In this document: positions 52,781 to 61,552 of the stretch, piece by piece | How positions within the stretch are numbered: the first letter of the stretch is position 1 | How the letters are laid out: the number at the start of each line of letters is the position of its first letter | Source of the DNA: Methanobacteriota archaeon | GTDB taxonomy: Archaea; Halobacteriota; Methanomicrobia; Methanomicrobiales; Methanoculleaceae | NCBI GenBank assembly: GCA_023393455.1 | Contig: JAEWLJ010000010.1 | Span: forward strand, 46,029 to 110,028 | Length of the DNA: 64,000 bases | Direction: 5' to 3' | The notes under the pieces: model-generated | The model's database searches: none | The model's input: the letters and a program-made list of their open reading frames with translations, nothing else | What the model was told of the DNA's origin: nothing | Made by a program: the position numbers and the translations under genes

Positions 52781-52874
52781 TCTATATAAATGAGTTCTGC
52801 GACGGTTATATGATTAATGGTTCACTCCGAGCGTAATCCTTATACTGCTTGCCGTCAATGATGTAGAGGACAGA

Positions 52875-53024
52875 GGGGTCGTGGCCAAGCCCGGAATGGC
52901 GACGGGCTCCAGCGGTCTTTGCACGTGATGAACAATGGGTCTCCTGAAGAGATGATGACCCGTTGGAGCACTGATGCATGTCGGAGAGACCCGTCGATCG
53001 TGAGTTCAAATCTCACCGACCCCA
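52875..53024 (+). tRNA. tRNA-Trp(CCA) with 76-base intron
   Basis: Exons: 52875-52912 and 52989-53024. Acceptor GGGGTCG/CGACCCC, D stem GCCA/TGGC, anticodon stem ACGGG/CCCGT with anticodon CCA at 52909-52911, T arm GTGAG-TTCAAAT-CTCAC, discriminator A. The intron begins after position 37. A canonical bulge-helix-bulge is seen: central helix CTCC (52907-52910) with GGAG (52983-52986), bulges AGC and AGA, cleaved after AG in each. CCA is not encoded. Confidence 0.96.
52913..52988 (+). ncRNA. tRNA-Trp intron carrying box C/D guide RNA
   Basis: The intron has box C GTGATGA (52925-52931), box D' CTGA (52944-52947), box C' ATGATGA (52952-52958) and box D CTGA (52971-52974). The five-base rule gives targets in the same pre-tRNA. 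The D guide TTGGAGC pairs with GCTCCA(G), so its target is C34. The D' guide GGGTCTC pairs with GAGACCC, so its target is C39 of the precursor. Homologous introns in Haloferax and Pyrococcus guide 2'-O-methylation at 34 and 39 of tRNA-Trp. Confidence 0.93.
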
Positions 53025-53070
53025 CATTCTTATGATCTTTTGTTGATACCGCGAGGTATCTTTTGGCCGG

Positions 53071-53598
53071 TCACTCGGTCTTCTTCTCCTCCGCGGCGGA
53101 CGCCGCTCTCCGGTAGCGGTCGGTCTCGGGGTAGGTGAGCGCCGATATGTCGCCGTCGCTCTCGATGTAGGCGACCCGCACCTCCTCGACCCCGCCGATA
53201 CCCCGTGCCCGGAGCCGCTCGATGAGGTCGTCGTGGGTCATCAGTTCCCGGCGGAGACTCTTCTCGATGATCTTACCGTCTTCGATCACCTTCAGGGCCT
53301 CCGGGGAGACGATCTGGCGGATCCGCTTGCTCTTGTACTGGCCGATGGAGATGAGAACGCTCAGGATAAGGAGCGTCGAGGCGCTGACGAGCCCCGCAAG
53401 GAGCGAGGGGTCGCCCGCGGTGAGCGCCCCCGATATGCTCTCGGATATGATGAGCAGGAGGATCAGGTCGAAGGGCGTCAGCTGCCCGAACTCGTGCCTG
53501 CCGATGGCCCGCATGACGAGCAGGAGGAAGAAGTAGATCACCGTCGCCCGGAGGATGAGTTCGAGGAGCGGCGTCTGGAGGACGAAGATGTCCGACAT
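53071..53598 (-). CDS. DUF421/YetF-like membrane protein
   Basis: A 175-residue membrane protein. Seen: three helices in the first 80 residues (LELILRATVIYFFLLLVMRAIG, FDLILLLIISESISGAL, LLAGLVSASTLLILSVLISIG), then the soluble DUF421 domain IVSPEALKVIEDGKIIEKSLRRE, DDLIERLRARGI and VRVAYIESDGDISALT. This is the YetF family, linked in bacteria to spore and stress traits; function in archaea is unknown. The start at 53598 is supported by the helix order; upstream frame is not protein-like. Confidence 0.9.
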   Translation of the reverse strand: MSDIFVLQTPLLELILRATVIYFFLLLVMRAIGRHEFGQLTPFDLILLLIISESISGALTAGDPSLLAGLVSASTLLILSVLISIGQYKSKRIRQIVSPEALKVIEDGKIIEKSLRRELMTHDDLIERLRARGIGGVEEVRVAYIESDGDISALTYPETDRYRRAASAAEEKKTE

Positions 53599-53795
53599 AG
53601 GGCGTGATTGCCCCGCGACCGGGCAATATATCTTTCCCTGCACCGGAGAGCGCTCGCGCCCCATGCCGGGCGGGGCGGGGACCCGCTGCCGGGCGAACCC
53701 CGCCGCCGCGACACTCAGCACGCGAACCGATCGGTTCGCCCGGCCTTCTAATTCGGGCGTTTCGCGTCACCCGGGATCGGTCCCACCGGGAGGTC

Positions 53796-53803
53796 TTTAA
53801 TAC
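53796..53803 (+). promoter_or_regulatory. TATA box of the Fae-Hps gene
   Basis: TTTAATAC lies 41-48 bases before the ATG at 53844, giving a leader of about 18-20 bases. Confidence 0.55.
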
Positions 53804-53843
53804 CTGCCTCACCAATATTTTAGCACTATCTGAGGGCATTGGA

Positions 53844-55025
53844 ATGTATCTCATCGGCGAAGCATTGGTTGGAGACGGCGCAGAACTTGCGCACATCGAT
53901 CTGTTAATAGGAAACAAAGAGGGAGCGGTAGGACAGGCGTTTGCGAACTCCATGTCGCAGCTCTCGAAGGGCCACACACCGCTCCTCGCGGTCATCAGGC
54001 CAAACCTGCCGACGAAACCCTCGACGCTGATCATCCCGAAGGTCACCATGAAGAAGGGCTTCCAGGTGAACCAGATGTTCGGGCCCGTCCAGGCAGCGGT
54101 GGCGAAGGCCGTCGCGGACTCGGTCGAGGAAGGCGTCTTCGAGGGGGTCGACATCGAGGACACCGTCATCATGGCGAGTGTCTACCTCGACGCCGCTGCA
54201 GAGGACTACAACAAGATCTACCGGTTCAACTACGGCGCGGTGAAACTCGCGCTCCGCCGGGCACTCGACCGGTTCCCCGACGTCGAGACCCTCCTGCACG
54301 AGAAAGACCGGGCTGCCCACGCGGTCATGGGATTCAAGGTCCAGCGGCTCTGGGATCCGCCCTACCTCCAGGTCGCTATGGACCTCGTCGACAAGAACCA
54401 CATGAGGAAGGTCCTTGAGTCGCTGCCGCAGAACGACCACCTGATCATCGAGGCGGGCACGCCCCTGATCAAGAAGTTCGGGCTCTCGATCATCTCCGAG
54501 ATCCGGGAGATCCGGCCGAACGCGTTCATCGTTGCGGACCTCAAAACCCTCGACACCGGCAACCTCGAGGCCCGGATGACCGCCGACGCCGGCGCCGACG
54601 CCGTCGTCATCTCCGGCCTTGCGCCCCTCTCGACGATCGAGAAGGCGATCGAGGATACCCGCAAGACCGGGATCTACACGGTCGTCGATATGCTCAACGT
54701 CGAGGACCCCGCCGCCGTCATCCAGAACCTGAAGGTCAAGCCGGACGTCGTGGAACTCCACCGGGGCATCGACGTCGAGGATACTGCGTATGCCTGGGGC
54801 GACATCCCGGCGATCAAGAAGGCCGGCGGCGAGCGGCTGCTGGTCGCGACGGCGGGCGGCATCCGTCAGCCCGTCGTGAAGGATGCGCTCAAGGCGGGCG
54901 CGGACATCCTGGTCGTCGGCCGGGCGATCACCGCGAGCAAGAACATCCAGCACGCGGCCGAAGAGTTCCTCCAGGAACTGAGCACCGAAGAGATCGACCA
55001 GTTCCGGATCATGACCGACTTCTGA
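53844..55025 (+). CDS. Bifunctional formaldehyde-activating enzyme / 3-hexulose-6-phosphate synthase
   Basis: A 393-residue fusion. Residues 1-160 form Fae, which condenses formaldehyde with tetrahydromethanopterin; its catalytic His17 is present (GDGAELAHIDLLIG). Residues about 165-393 form the Hps TIM barrel, with VADLKTLDTG (metal-site Asp/Lys), GADAVVISGLAP and VELHRGID, which splits hexulose-6-phosphate into ribulose-5-phosphate and formaldehyde. This fusion is typical of methanogens, which use it to make ribulose-5-phosphate in ribose synthesis and to recapture the formaldehyde. Length and all motifs are complete. Confidence 0.96.
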   Translation: MYLIGEALVGDGAELAHIDLLIGNKEGAVGQAFANSMSQLSKGHTPLLAVIRPNLPTKPSTLIIPKVTMKKGFQVNQMFGPVQAAVAKAVADSVEEGVFEGVDIEDTVIMASVYLDAAAEDYNKIYRFNYGAVKLALRRALDRFPDVETLLHEKDRAAHAVMGFKVQRLWDPPYLQVAMDLVDKNHMRKVLESLPQNDHLIIEAGTPLIKKFGLSIISEIREIRPNAFIVADLKTLDTGNLEARMTADAGADAVVISGLAPLSTIEKAIEDTRKTGIYTVVDMLNVEDPAAVIQNLKVKPDVVELHRGIDVEDTAYAWGDIPAIKKAGGERLLVATAGGIRQPVVKDALKAGADILVVGRAITASKNIQHAAEEFLQELSTEEIDQFRIMTDF

Positions 55026-55536
55026 TCGGTCATTACAACCCTATATTCTCAACCCTATTTTCGTGCAACCATGTTGCTCTCAAGAATCATATCTCCGGTA
55101 ACATCGCAGAGAGAGCAACCAACCTGGCAGAAAGGAGATCTCCTCCTCACATACATCGCCGAGGCGCAGTCTCAGGACGGGGGCTCCCCGGACCGGATGA
55201 AGAACAGGTATCACCTGATCTACCGGGGCGTCCAGACCTTGCACGAGAAGACCCGGAGCGTGGCACCACCACCGATCTGCTACAGGCCACCGGCGCCCTC
55301 CGGTCGTCTGACTACTTCCCGAACTATAGCAGCCCATCCGCCAGTTGCGGGATATCACGGTCTGACGACGTTCAACCTCCGTGGGTGGACGGACGCGGGG
55401 TTGATACAGGCCGCGCGAACCAGGAGAGGGGCAGGACGGCTCTCGACCGTCTTTCTGGACCCAGCACATTGGCAGGCGGCAGAAAAAATGATTCGTGCTT
55501 AAAATAACATCTATTTCTTACTCATCCGCCTCCAGA
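55026..55536. other. Intergenic stretch with doubtful open frames
   Basis: A 511-base region. A 143-residue frame at 55071-55502 (+) starts MLLSRIISPVTSQREQPTWQ, but has low-complexity Pro/Arg stretches, no ribosome site and no recognisable motif. An antisense frame is equally long. I cannot support either as a gene. Confidence 0.4.
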
Positions 55537-55938
55537 TCAGGAGGACCCGATTGTTACATCAGACAGCTCGACGTAAGCGATATACACAGGGTACGCCGTG
55601 TCGATGAACTCTCGTTCATCCCAATCGGTATCTTCGTCCAGCAGATATCCCCATGAACCGTCGTCGTGCTTAAAAATAACAGCCGTCTCATACATGTCTA
55701 TTTCTGGATCATATGAGAGAACCAGCCAGCACGGGCCGTCGTCTGTTGGAGCATCATCGATGATATCCCCTGCCCGGTATTTCGGCGCATTTGCCGATGA
55801 TGGTCCTGAAACTGCAGTGGGCTGTTGCACCGTCGGCTGGGGGGTTTCAGGGGTACTAACGGTATCGCTATTGAGAGTGCACCCACAGACCAACAGAAAG
55901 CCAACTAACAGCGCTAGTAATACGACAACTGGTTTCAT
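55537..55938 (-). CDS. Small exported lipoprotein of unknown function
   Basis: A 133-residue lipoprotein: a hydrophobic start (MKPVVVLLALLVGFLLVCGC, with lipobox Cys at position 20), a Thr/Pro/Gln linker, then a compact domain with AGDIIDDAPTDDGPCWLVLSYD and DDGSWGYLLDEDTDWDEREFID. The start at 55938 is chosen because the signal begins there and a TATA box (TTTATATAAA, 55960-55969) lies 22-31 bases upstream (leaderless). No family recognised; similar lipoproteins occur in Methanomicrobiales. Confidence 0.82.
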   Translation of the reverse strand: MKPVVVLLALLVGFLLVCGCTLNSDTVSTPETPQPTVQQPTAVSGPSSANAPKYRAGDIIDDAPTDDGPCWLVLSYDPEIDMYETAVIFKHDDGSWGYLLDEDTDWDEREFIDTAYPVYIAYVELSDVTIGSS

Positions 55939-55959
55939 ACAATGAAAATCGTGTGCATG

Positions 55960-55969
55960 TTTATATAAA
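55960..55969 (-). promoter_or_regulatory. Palindromic TATA box of the lipoprotein gene
   Basis: TTTATATAAA, within the larger palindrome ATGTTTATATAAACAT (55957-55972), is 22-31 bases before the start. The palindrome could direct transcription both ways. Confidence 0.6.
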
Positions 55970-56028
55970 CATAACTTAATTGCACGGCGCACGCCCTCTT
56001 TGCTCTGGTAAAATATCACTTTTTAAGA

Positions 56029-56181
56029 GTGTACGACCTACAAAGATCGATCTGCAGCGGCGCCGAACCTTCGACACCATCGGGCGGCACGCGCGGGGCT
56101 CTGGCCCTCTCCGTGAGCGTGGGTGTGCTGGTGGTCGCGTTCCAGGTGTGGGTGCTACTGCGGTTCACCCGACACCGATGA
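56029..56181 (+). CDS. Possible small single-pass membrane protein
   Basis: A 50-residue frame from GTG 56029: polar start with a Cys (residue 9), a Pro/Ser/Thr stretch, then one strong hydrophobic helix (ALALSVSVGVLVVAFQVWVL) and a basic end (RFTRHR). No clear ribosome site, but the AT-rich CTTTTTAAG lies just before it. The rest of the 415-base gap (55939-56353) shows nothing coding. Evidence is weak. Confidence 0.3.
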   Translation: MYDLQRSICSGAEPSTPSGGTRGALALSVSVGVLVVAFQVWVLLRFTRHR

Positions 56182-56353
56182 AGACGACCCGGCACGCAAG
56201 TGGGCCGCCGTCGGCGAGGTTCTCATGACCGAAGAGTTACAGTCATGAACGGTTTCTCAGTCGGTCGAGACCTTTTTCCGGCAAAAATTGCCCACGGAGA
56301 CCGAAGCCGTCCCGAAGAATAAGTTAACGTAACCAGAACGGCAACGAATAACC

Positions 56354-56872
56354 ATGTCCTCTCCCGCGGCGAGCACGGACGGGTATCGGCGGCTGAACCG
56401 GAAGTGCATGCTCTCGATGTACATCGACTACGCCATGTGGTATCTTCTCCTGCTCGCGGCCTATTTCGCCGTGAAGACCTACGCAGAGGGATTCCTGGGC
56501 CCCTACTACGATGCCGTCGGGTACGGTCTCGTGCTGGTCCTCGCGATCACCCTGGTCTACATAGCGGTGGCCCCGCCGGTCTTCTATGCCCGCTACCGCT
56601 ACCGGATCACCGAAGACCGGGTGGACGTGCTCTGCGGGATCCTCTTCATCCGCCATACCCTGGTACCGATCGAGCGGGTGCACCAGGTGGAGATCGCGCG
56701 TGGCCCGATCAACAACCTCCTCGGCCTCGCCGACGTCACCATAACCACGGCAGGAGGCGAGGCGAGCATCCGGTACCTGGAGGTCGACGAGGCGGAGACG
56801 GTGGCCGACCGGCTCAACGACCTGATCGGGAGGATGCTCCGGGAGAGGATGCCGGGGCCTGCAGGCGCATGA
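56354..56872 (+). CDS. PH-domain (YdbS-like) membrane protein
   Basis: A 172-residue protein with two membrane helices (MWYLLLLAAYFAVKTY and YGLVLVLAITLVYIAV) and a bacterial-type PH domain (bPH2/DUF304): YRITEDRVDVLCGILFIRHTLVPIERVHQVEIARGPINNLLGLADVTITTAGG. This is the YdbS architecture. In bacteria YdbS and YdbT pairs are implicated in membrane stress or export of unusual bacteriocins; archaeal function is unknown. It overlaps the following gene by ATGA. Confidence 0.9.
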   Translation: MSSPAASTDGYRRLNRKCMLSMYIDYAMWYLLLLAAYFAVKTYAEGFLGPYYDAVGYGLVLVLAITLVYIAVAPPVFYARYRYRITEDRVDVLCGILFIRHTLVPIERVHQVEIARGPINNLLGLADVTITTAGGEASIRYLEVDEAETVADRLNDLIGRMLRERMPGPAGA

Positions 56873-58350
56873 CCGACGATACAGGCGCGCCCGCCCGTCG
56901 TGGCGAGCCGATCCGGTGCCACCCGAGCATCGTCGTGGAGCGGTCGCTCTCGGGGATCGTGGTGCTGGGCATCCTCGTCATGCAACTTGGCAGGGGCGTT
57001 CTACCGACCCTGCTCGCGGCCATCTTCGTCGGGCTGGTGCTCTTCAACTACCGGCAGTGGAGCCGGACGACCGTCCGGTTCAACGCAACAGACGTGGTGG
57101 TGGAGAGGAACACTCTCTTCAAGACGAAGAAGACGCTCCCCTACGCGAAGATGGCGTCGGTCAACATCAACCGCGGCGTCCTGAACAGGGTCTTTCGGAC
57201 GGCGAGGCTGCAGATCAACATCAACTCGGGCAGCGGCGCCACGGTGCCGGAGGCCGTCCTGACATTTCGCGAGGATCTGGCGGAGGAGATACGGGCGGGG
57301 ATGGCAGAGCGGCTCTACGGCAGCGAGAACGTTTTGGAAGACGAGCCGGCCGAACCGCCGGTCACGTTCTCCCCGGCGGACGTGATCGTCCACGGCCTCT
57401 TCAGCGTCTCGACCTACCAGACGGTATCGGGGTTTGCGTTCCTGGCCTACTCCGTCTTCCAGTTATATACCTCCGCAGGGGTGGGCGGGGGAGCACTGGT
57501 CTCCCTGCTGATGTTCGTCGTCGTCCAGGTGGCGCCGTCGGTCTCGCTGATATCCCATTACTACAACTACCGGGTCTACCGCCGGGGCGACACGATATAC
57601 CTGGAGCACGGCCTTATCCGGACGTACAAGACGTCGTTTGCCGCATCGAGGATCAACGCCGTCCGGGTAAAGCGGACGCTCGCCGCCCGGCTCCTTGGCC
57701 GGTCGTGCATCGAGGTGGAGGTGGTGGGGCTCGCGTCCGGGAGCGGGGAGAGCCTCCGCCCCGTCCTCTGCCTCTTGAAAGACGATGCGACGCAGCAGAG
57801 GCTCCTCGCAGAAATTGTGCCGGAGTTCGTGTACGAAGGAGTCCGGGAGAAGCAGCCGTCGGGGGCGAAGGGCGTGCTCCGGGTCCGGGCCGCTGTAGCG
57901 TCCTTCGCGCTCGCTCTCGCGATGATCTACCCGTCGATCGCCGTCTACCACGCGACGGCTCCCCTCCCGGGGATCGCCGAAACGGTCCTCCCGTTCGCGC
58001 TGCCGCTCGCGACGGCAGCCGCCGTCCTCGTGATATGGTATGCGACATCCGTCTCCTACCGGATCACGGAGTTCGGCACGGACGGCGACCTCTTCACGTT
58101 CGTGAACGGCGCCGTCGACCGCGAGACCGTCGTGATGAACTACGACAGGGTGCAGATGGTCAGGATTACCGAGGGGCCGGTCGCCCGGTTCTTCGGCGTC
58201 GCACGGGGGAAGGTGTACCTTCTCTCGGCGATCGGGGGGGCGAGCGTTGGATCAGGGTATTTCGCCGGGAGCCGGCTCGCCGCCATCGGGGAGATCGCCA
58301 TGGCGCGGATCGCGAGCGGGGAGTACGATTACCGGAAGAACAGTATCTGA
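56869..58350 (+). CDS. PH-domain (YdbT-like) membrane protein
   Basis: A 493-residue partner of the preceding gene. Three PH-type domains alternate with pairs of membrane helices: FNATDVVVERNTLFKTKKTLPYAKMASVNINRGVLNRVFRTARLQINI (about 67-114), YRRGDTIYLEHGLIRTYKTSF (about 230-262) and the last, VNGAVDRETVVMNYDRVQMVRITEGPVARFFGVARGKVYL. This is the YdbT architecture with tandem bPH2 repeats. Coupled to the YdbS-like gene, so the two proteins probably form one complex. Confidence 0.9.
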   Translation: MTDDTGAPARRGEPIRCHPSIVVERSLSGIVVLGILVMQLGRGVLPTLLAAIFVGLVLFNYRQWSRTTVRFNATDVVVERNTLFKTKKTLPYAKMASVNINRGVLNRVFRTARLQININSGSGATVPEAVLTFREDLAEEIRAGMAERLYGSENVLEDEPAEPPVTFSPADVIVHGLFSVSTYQTVSGFAFLAYSVFQLYTSAGVGGGALVSLLMFVVVQVAPSVSLISHYYNYRVYRRGDTIYLEHGLIRTYKTSFAASRINAVRVKRTLAARLLGRSCIEVEVVGLASGSGESLRPVLCLLKDDATQQRLLAEIVPEFVYEGVREKQPSGAKGVLRVRAAVASFALALAMIYPSIAVYHATAPLPGIAETVLPFALPLATAAAVLVIWYATSVSYRITEFGTDGDLFTFVNGAVDRETVVMNYDRVQMVRITEGPVARFFGVARGKVYLLSAIGGASVGSGYFAGSRLAAIGEIAMARIASGEYDYRKNSI

Positions 58351-58479
58351 GCGGGGGAAGGCCCCGGCTGTGAGAGATCTCGAATCCAGGAAGAGGAATC
58401 AGCTCGATCGGTATGAGAAAAAGGGTGGCAGGTCAGGGCTCACCGGTAGACCGGGCCCGGTAAAAGTGTGATCGCCTGC

Positions 58480-60207
58480 CTAGAGATCTCTTCTGGTCTT
58501 CTGAAGTATCTCCTGCATCTCCGGGGTCAACTGGAGAACAAGTTCTGCGTTATATGCACCGCTCGGTTTCATCTCTACGGGAGATTGGAATATCTGTTGG
58601 GCTGCGATAGCATACGACCGCGATTGGGCAGCGGGCGATCCGTCTCTGACCGCCGGATCAACATTGGTCGTAAAGATTGAGACGGTATTGTCGCCGTTAT
58701 AGACGACCTCGAAGATCCGGAACTGCTGGGGGAACTCCCGCAGTGATGCGGTTTCAACCTGCCAGAAACCGAGTTCAGGGCGGTCGACATCCGGAGATTT
58801 GATAGGGATCACGGTATTTTGGTGACGATGCCCCGAGATCCATGCCATGAGATTTGGATAGGTCTGAAGTTTGGCTATCAGATCAACATCAGATACCGCG
58901 GCGTACTGACTCCATTTCATTAACGAACTCAGACCGGCTTCATCCTCCTGGATGACTATCGGGATGTGTGCTGCGATGATCATGAGCTTTCCTTCAGCCT
59001 GACCACTCTCGAGTTCCTGTACCAGCCAGTCGTAGCGTTCCTGATCGATAGAACCAAACCCGGAGCTGCCTTCACCGGGATCATCGTCCCTCTGGGTATC
59101 ATCAAGCACAATGACCTTTATCGGAACATCCGATCTCGGTTCGAATGAGTAACAGGCAAATCCCGTTGTTCTATCGGACTGGTTGAATCCATGCCCTTTA
59201 GGGCTTGAAGAGGAGTCTAAAAACTCACCGATCCACTCAGTTCTTGAGAGGAAACTGCGGTTTTGATCGGCCGGGACTGTTGGAGAACCATCAGGGAAGT
59301 CGGTGACGGGGCCTGCACCGATGATGTCACCATAGGGTGTCCGGCCATCGATTGCTCCCATATAGAAGCCACGGCTCTTCAACTGGCGCGGGTCGGAGAA
59401 GATATTACCTAATTCGAGTACGGCGTTGCCGGTCAGGGCACTGTTGACGTGATCATCCACAGGGAAGAGACCCATCCAGAAGTGATCGTGATTGCCGAGA
59501 ACCTGATACCATCTGATCGATTCATCAAGCCCTGCCGCTTTGTACTGGTCCTGGTAATCGTTGAGAGGGCCGGGGATTGGATCGTCCCTGTCACCCGAAT
59601 CGGGGTTGACCATCCTGCCGTCAAGCACATCGATATACCATTGCAGTTCGTTGTACTGGCCGCTGTTGATTGCGTCACCAAGGAATATGCCGAAGTCGAA
59701 TGGATCCTCTTTGTGAAGGGCGTTCACCGTCTGGACCGCTGCGTCGAGGACATGGGTAGTATACAGCATGGCCGGAGAGTATCCAGAAATTACACCCCAT
59801 TTATAGCCATAATAGACCACTTGAGCAGGAGACTCTTTGTCGGTGATATGGATATCGCTCATGGCAAAGAAGGTCAAAAGTTGCTCTGCATTGGTATCAG
59901 ATCCAGGGGTGTATCCATCCGGCATGAGGTCCAGTCTCTTCTCATAATCCAGCCCCTCGCCAAACTCCCAGACCCCATATCCATACTCTGAAAAGTTCGC
60001 GACCTGATCCGGATGCAGGGCAGGCGACGTCGAAGGGACGCCGACGGGAAGAACAGTTCTGTCAACTGTTGTCAGGACCAGAGAATCTATTGGATAATCC
60101 GGTTCTCCTTCTTCAGGGGGCTGGGTGCCCGGAGCAGTACATCCTGCTGCAGTGATGAACACCACGAACAGAAGAGCCAGTATGGCGCCTACTTTAGAAT
60201 TGTACAT
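58480..60207 (-). CDS. Lipoprotein metallophosphoesterase (TIGR03768-like)
   Basis: A 575-residue exported calcineurin-like phosphoesterase. Signal and lipobox: LALLFVVFITAAGCTAPG. Metal-site blocks in order: FAMSDIHITD, FGIFLGDAINSG, YQVLGNHDHFWMG, MIIAAHIPIV and ISGHRHQNTV, i.e. all five conserved motifs. It resembles the TIGR03768 family of methanogens and some bacteria; the substrate is unknown. Start at 60207 because of the signal; the open frame upstream to 60369 is not protein-like. The gene is lower in GC than its neighbours, which suggests transfer. Confidence 0.88.
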   Translation of the reverse strand: MYNSKVGAILALLFVVFITAAGCTAPGTQPPEEGEPDYPIDSLVLTTVDRTVLPVGVPSTSPALHPDQVANFSEYGYGVWEFGEGLDYEKRLDLMPDGYTPGSDTNAEQLLTFFAMSDIHITDKESPAQVVYYGYKWGVISGYSPAMLYTTHVLDAAVQTVNALHKEDPFDFGIFLGDAINSGQYNELQWYIDVLDGRMVNPDSGDRDDPIPGPLNDYQDQYKAAGLDESIRWYQVLGNHDHFWMGLFPVDDHVNSALTGNAVLELGNIFSDPRQLKSRGFYMGAIDGRTPYGDIIGAGPVTDFPDGSPTVPADQNRSFLSRTEWIGEFLDSSSSPKGHGFNQSDRTTGFACYSFEPRSDVPIKVIVLDDTQRDDDPGEGSSGFGSIDQERYDWLVQELESGQAEGKLMIIAAHIPIVIQEDEAGLSSLMKWSQYAAVSDVDLIAKLQTYPNLMAWISGHRHQNTVIPIKSPDVDRPELGFWQVETASLREFPQQFRIFEVVYNGDNTVSIFTTNVDPAVRDGSPAAQSRSYAIAAQQIFQSPVEMKPSGAYNAELVLQLTPEMQEILQKTRRDL

Positions 60208-60395
60208 ATTTTTCTTAGGATCAAATTGGAGATAAGGCTTTTTACGGGAGAGTCCCAGATCGTCAGATATATATACCGGCAATGACGGGATACGACAGTA
60301 CGGATAACAATACTCCTTTTCGTCCTGCAGCTGCGCCCATTCATAACGAGGCTCACAAAAGTCCGACACCCCATGACGCGAATTGAGAACCTATC

Positions 60396-60491
60396 GTGGG
60401 CGGATCCCCGTTCTGGGCGGCAGCCGGGGCGATTATGTTCATTATCGGGGTTGGTGTCGTTTTCTTCAGTGCGAGGCGCGGCGGGAAATAA
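60396..60491 (+). CDS. Possible small membrane peptide or remnant
   Basis: A 31-residue frame (GTG 60396) that reads FWAAAGAIMFIIGVGVVFFSARRGGK: one hydrophobic helix with a basic end. It looks like the C-terminal anchor of a surface protein, so it may be a remnant; an independent small gene is possible. The rest of the 429-base gap (60208-60636) holds only the leftward promoter TATATATACC near 60270 and nothing else that I can name. Confidence 0.25.
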   Translation: MGGSPFWAAAGAIMFIIGVGVVFFSARRGGK

Positions 60492-60636
60492 ACGAGTAAT
60501 TGGCCCCCCGGCGAACTCCCGCCACGAGTATGGCGCCCGCTATCGGGCTGATGCCGAAGCCGGGGGACCGGGCTGGAACGGTTCGTCCGAAAGGGCTAAT
60601 GTCTCAGGAGTGGTAATACCGTCATAGAGGACTCCG

Positions 60637-60948
60637 ATGCACGCAATCATTCGCGAGAAGATCCCCGATCTCGCCGGCATCGCGGCACGCCACCGCGTGA
60701 GGCGACTGGGTATCTTCGGTTCGGCGGCGAGCGACCGGTTCGACCCGGCATCGAGCGACATCGACTTCGTCGTCGAGTTCGAGTCGATGACCCCGGTGGA
60801 GCATGCACGGGCGTACTTCGGTCTCGCTGAAGACCTGGCCCGGGCCTTCGGGCGCGAGGTCGACCTCGTTGAACTGTCCGCGGTAAGGAACCCGATCTTT
60901 CGCCAGGTAGTGGAGGAGACCGCGAGGGAAGTCTATGCCGTCGTGTGA
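60637..60948 (+). CDS. MntA-type minimal nucleotidyltransferase antitoxin
   Basis: A 103-residue minimal nucleotidyltransferase: LGIFGSAASDRFDPASSDIDFVVEF with GS and DxD catalytic elements and the distal Asp in REVDLVEL. In MntA/HepT systems this protein AMPylates the HEPN toxin and silences it. Its last 14 bases overlap the HEPN gene. A GAGGACTCC ribosome region precedes the ATG, the same sequence as before the HicB gene at 34879. Confidence 0.92.
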   Translation: MHAIIREKIPDLAGIAARHRVRRLGIFGSAASDRFDPASSDIDFVVEFESMTPVEHARAYFGLAEDLARAFGREVDLVELSAVRNPIFRQVVEETAREVYAVV

Positions 60949-61282
60949 GGCACAGAAGTATCTCTACGATATTGCCGAGGCCGCGAAGTATATCGCGCAG
61001 TTCACCAGCGGCAGGACGTACGAGGAGTATCATGCTGACCCCATGCTCCGTTCTGCAGTGGAACGGCAGTTTGAGATCGTCGGCGAAGCCCTGAACCAGC
61101 TCCTCCGTCGGGAGCCGGCTCTCCAGAAGAAGATCTCGAATGCACCCCAGATCATCGCGTTCAGAAACCGCCTGATTCACGGATACGCAAGCGTATCAGA
61201 CGAAGTTGTCTGGGGTGTCGTCGAGGGATACCTCCCGGCTCTCACCGGCGAGGTGAAGGCTCTTCTGGCAGAGGACGAGTAG
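60935..61282 (+). CDS. HepT-like HEPN toxin (DUF86)
   Basis: A 115-residue HEPN ribonuclease: KYLYDIAEAAKYIAQF, RSAVERQFEIVGEALNQLL and the active-site RNRLIHGYASV (Rx4H) with the distal Tyr. These are the hallmarks of HepT/DUF86 toxins. Paired with the nucleotidyltransferase upstream by a 14-base overlap, forming a complete type VII-like toxin-antitoxin pair. Confidence 0.92.
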   Translation: MPSCEAQKYLYDIAEAAKYIAQFTSGRTYEEYHADPMLRSAVERQFEIVGEALNQLLRREPALQKKISNAPQIIAFRNRLIHGYASVSDEVVWGVVEGYLPALTGEVKALLAEDE

Positions 61283-61368
61283 AGCGTGCCGGTAAGAGTT
61301 CAAAAAAGGGCTTTGTTGAACCCCTCTCCCGGGGGACGAATAATCTCCGGATAATCCATATCTCCCGA

Positions 61369-61447
61369 CTCACGCGAAGGCGCGAAGAACGCGAAGTCTG
61401 GATCGGTGTTGACTGTCTCCCTTCGCGACTTCGCGGCTTCGCGTGAG
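61369..61447. repeat. Imperfect inverted repeat (CGCGAAG-rich)
   Basis: The left arm 61369-61396 (CTCACGCGAAGGCGCGAAGA..) and right arm 61421-61447 are reverse complements apart from one inserted base and two substitutions, around a 24-base loop. Internally each arm is a run of GCGAAG units. It could form a long hairpin (a terminator or a REP-like element), and it lies in a 270-base gap (61283-61552) that holds no gene. Confidence 0.7.
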
Positions 61448-61552
61448 ACCCACATCGCCCATTTCTATCGGCAACCGAGTGTTATCCAGAGGTTGTGGAA
61501 AGCATTTCAACAGGGCCCAAAAATGAGGTTTTCAGGGCGAGGAGGCCGACCC

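Noticed and set aside
55071..55502. 143-residue plus-strand gene
   Set aside because: No motif, no ribosome site, biased composition, and an equally long antisense frame; kept only as a doubtful stretch.
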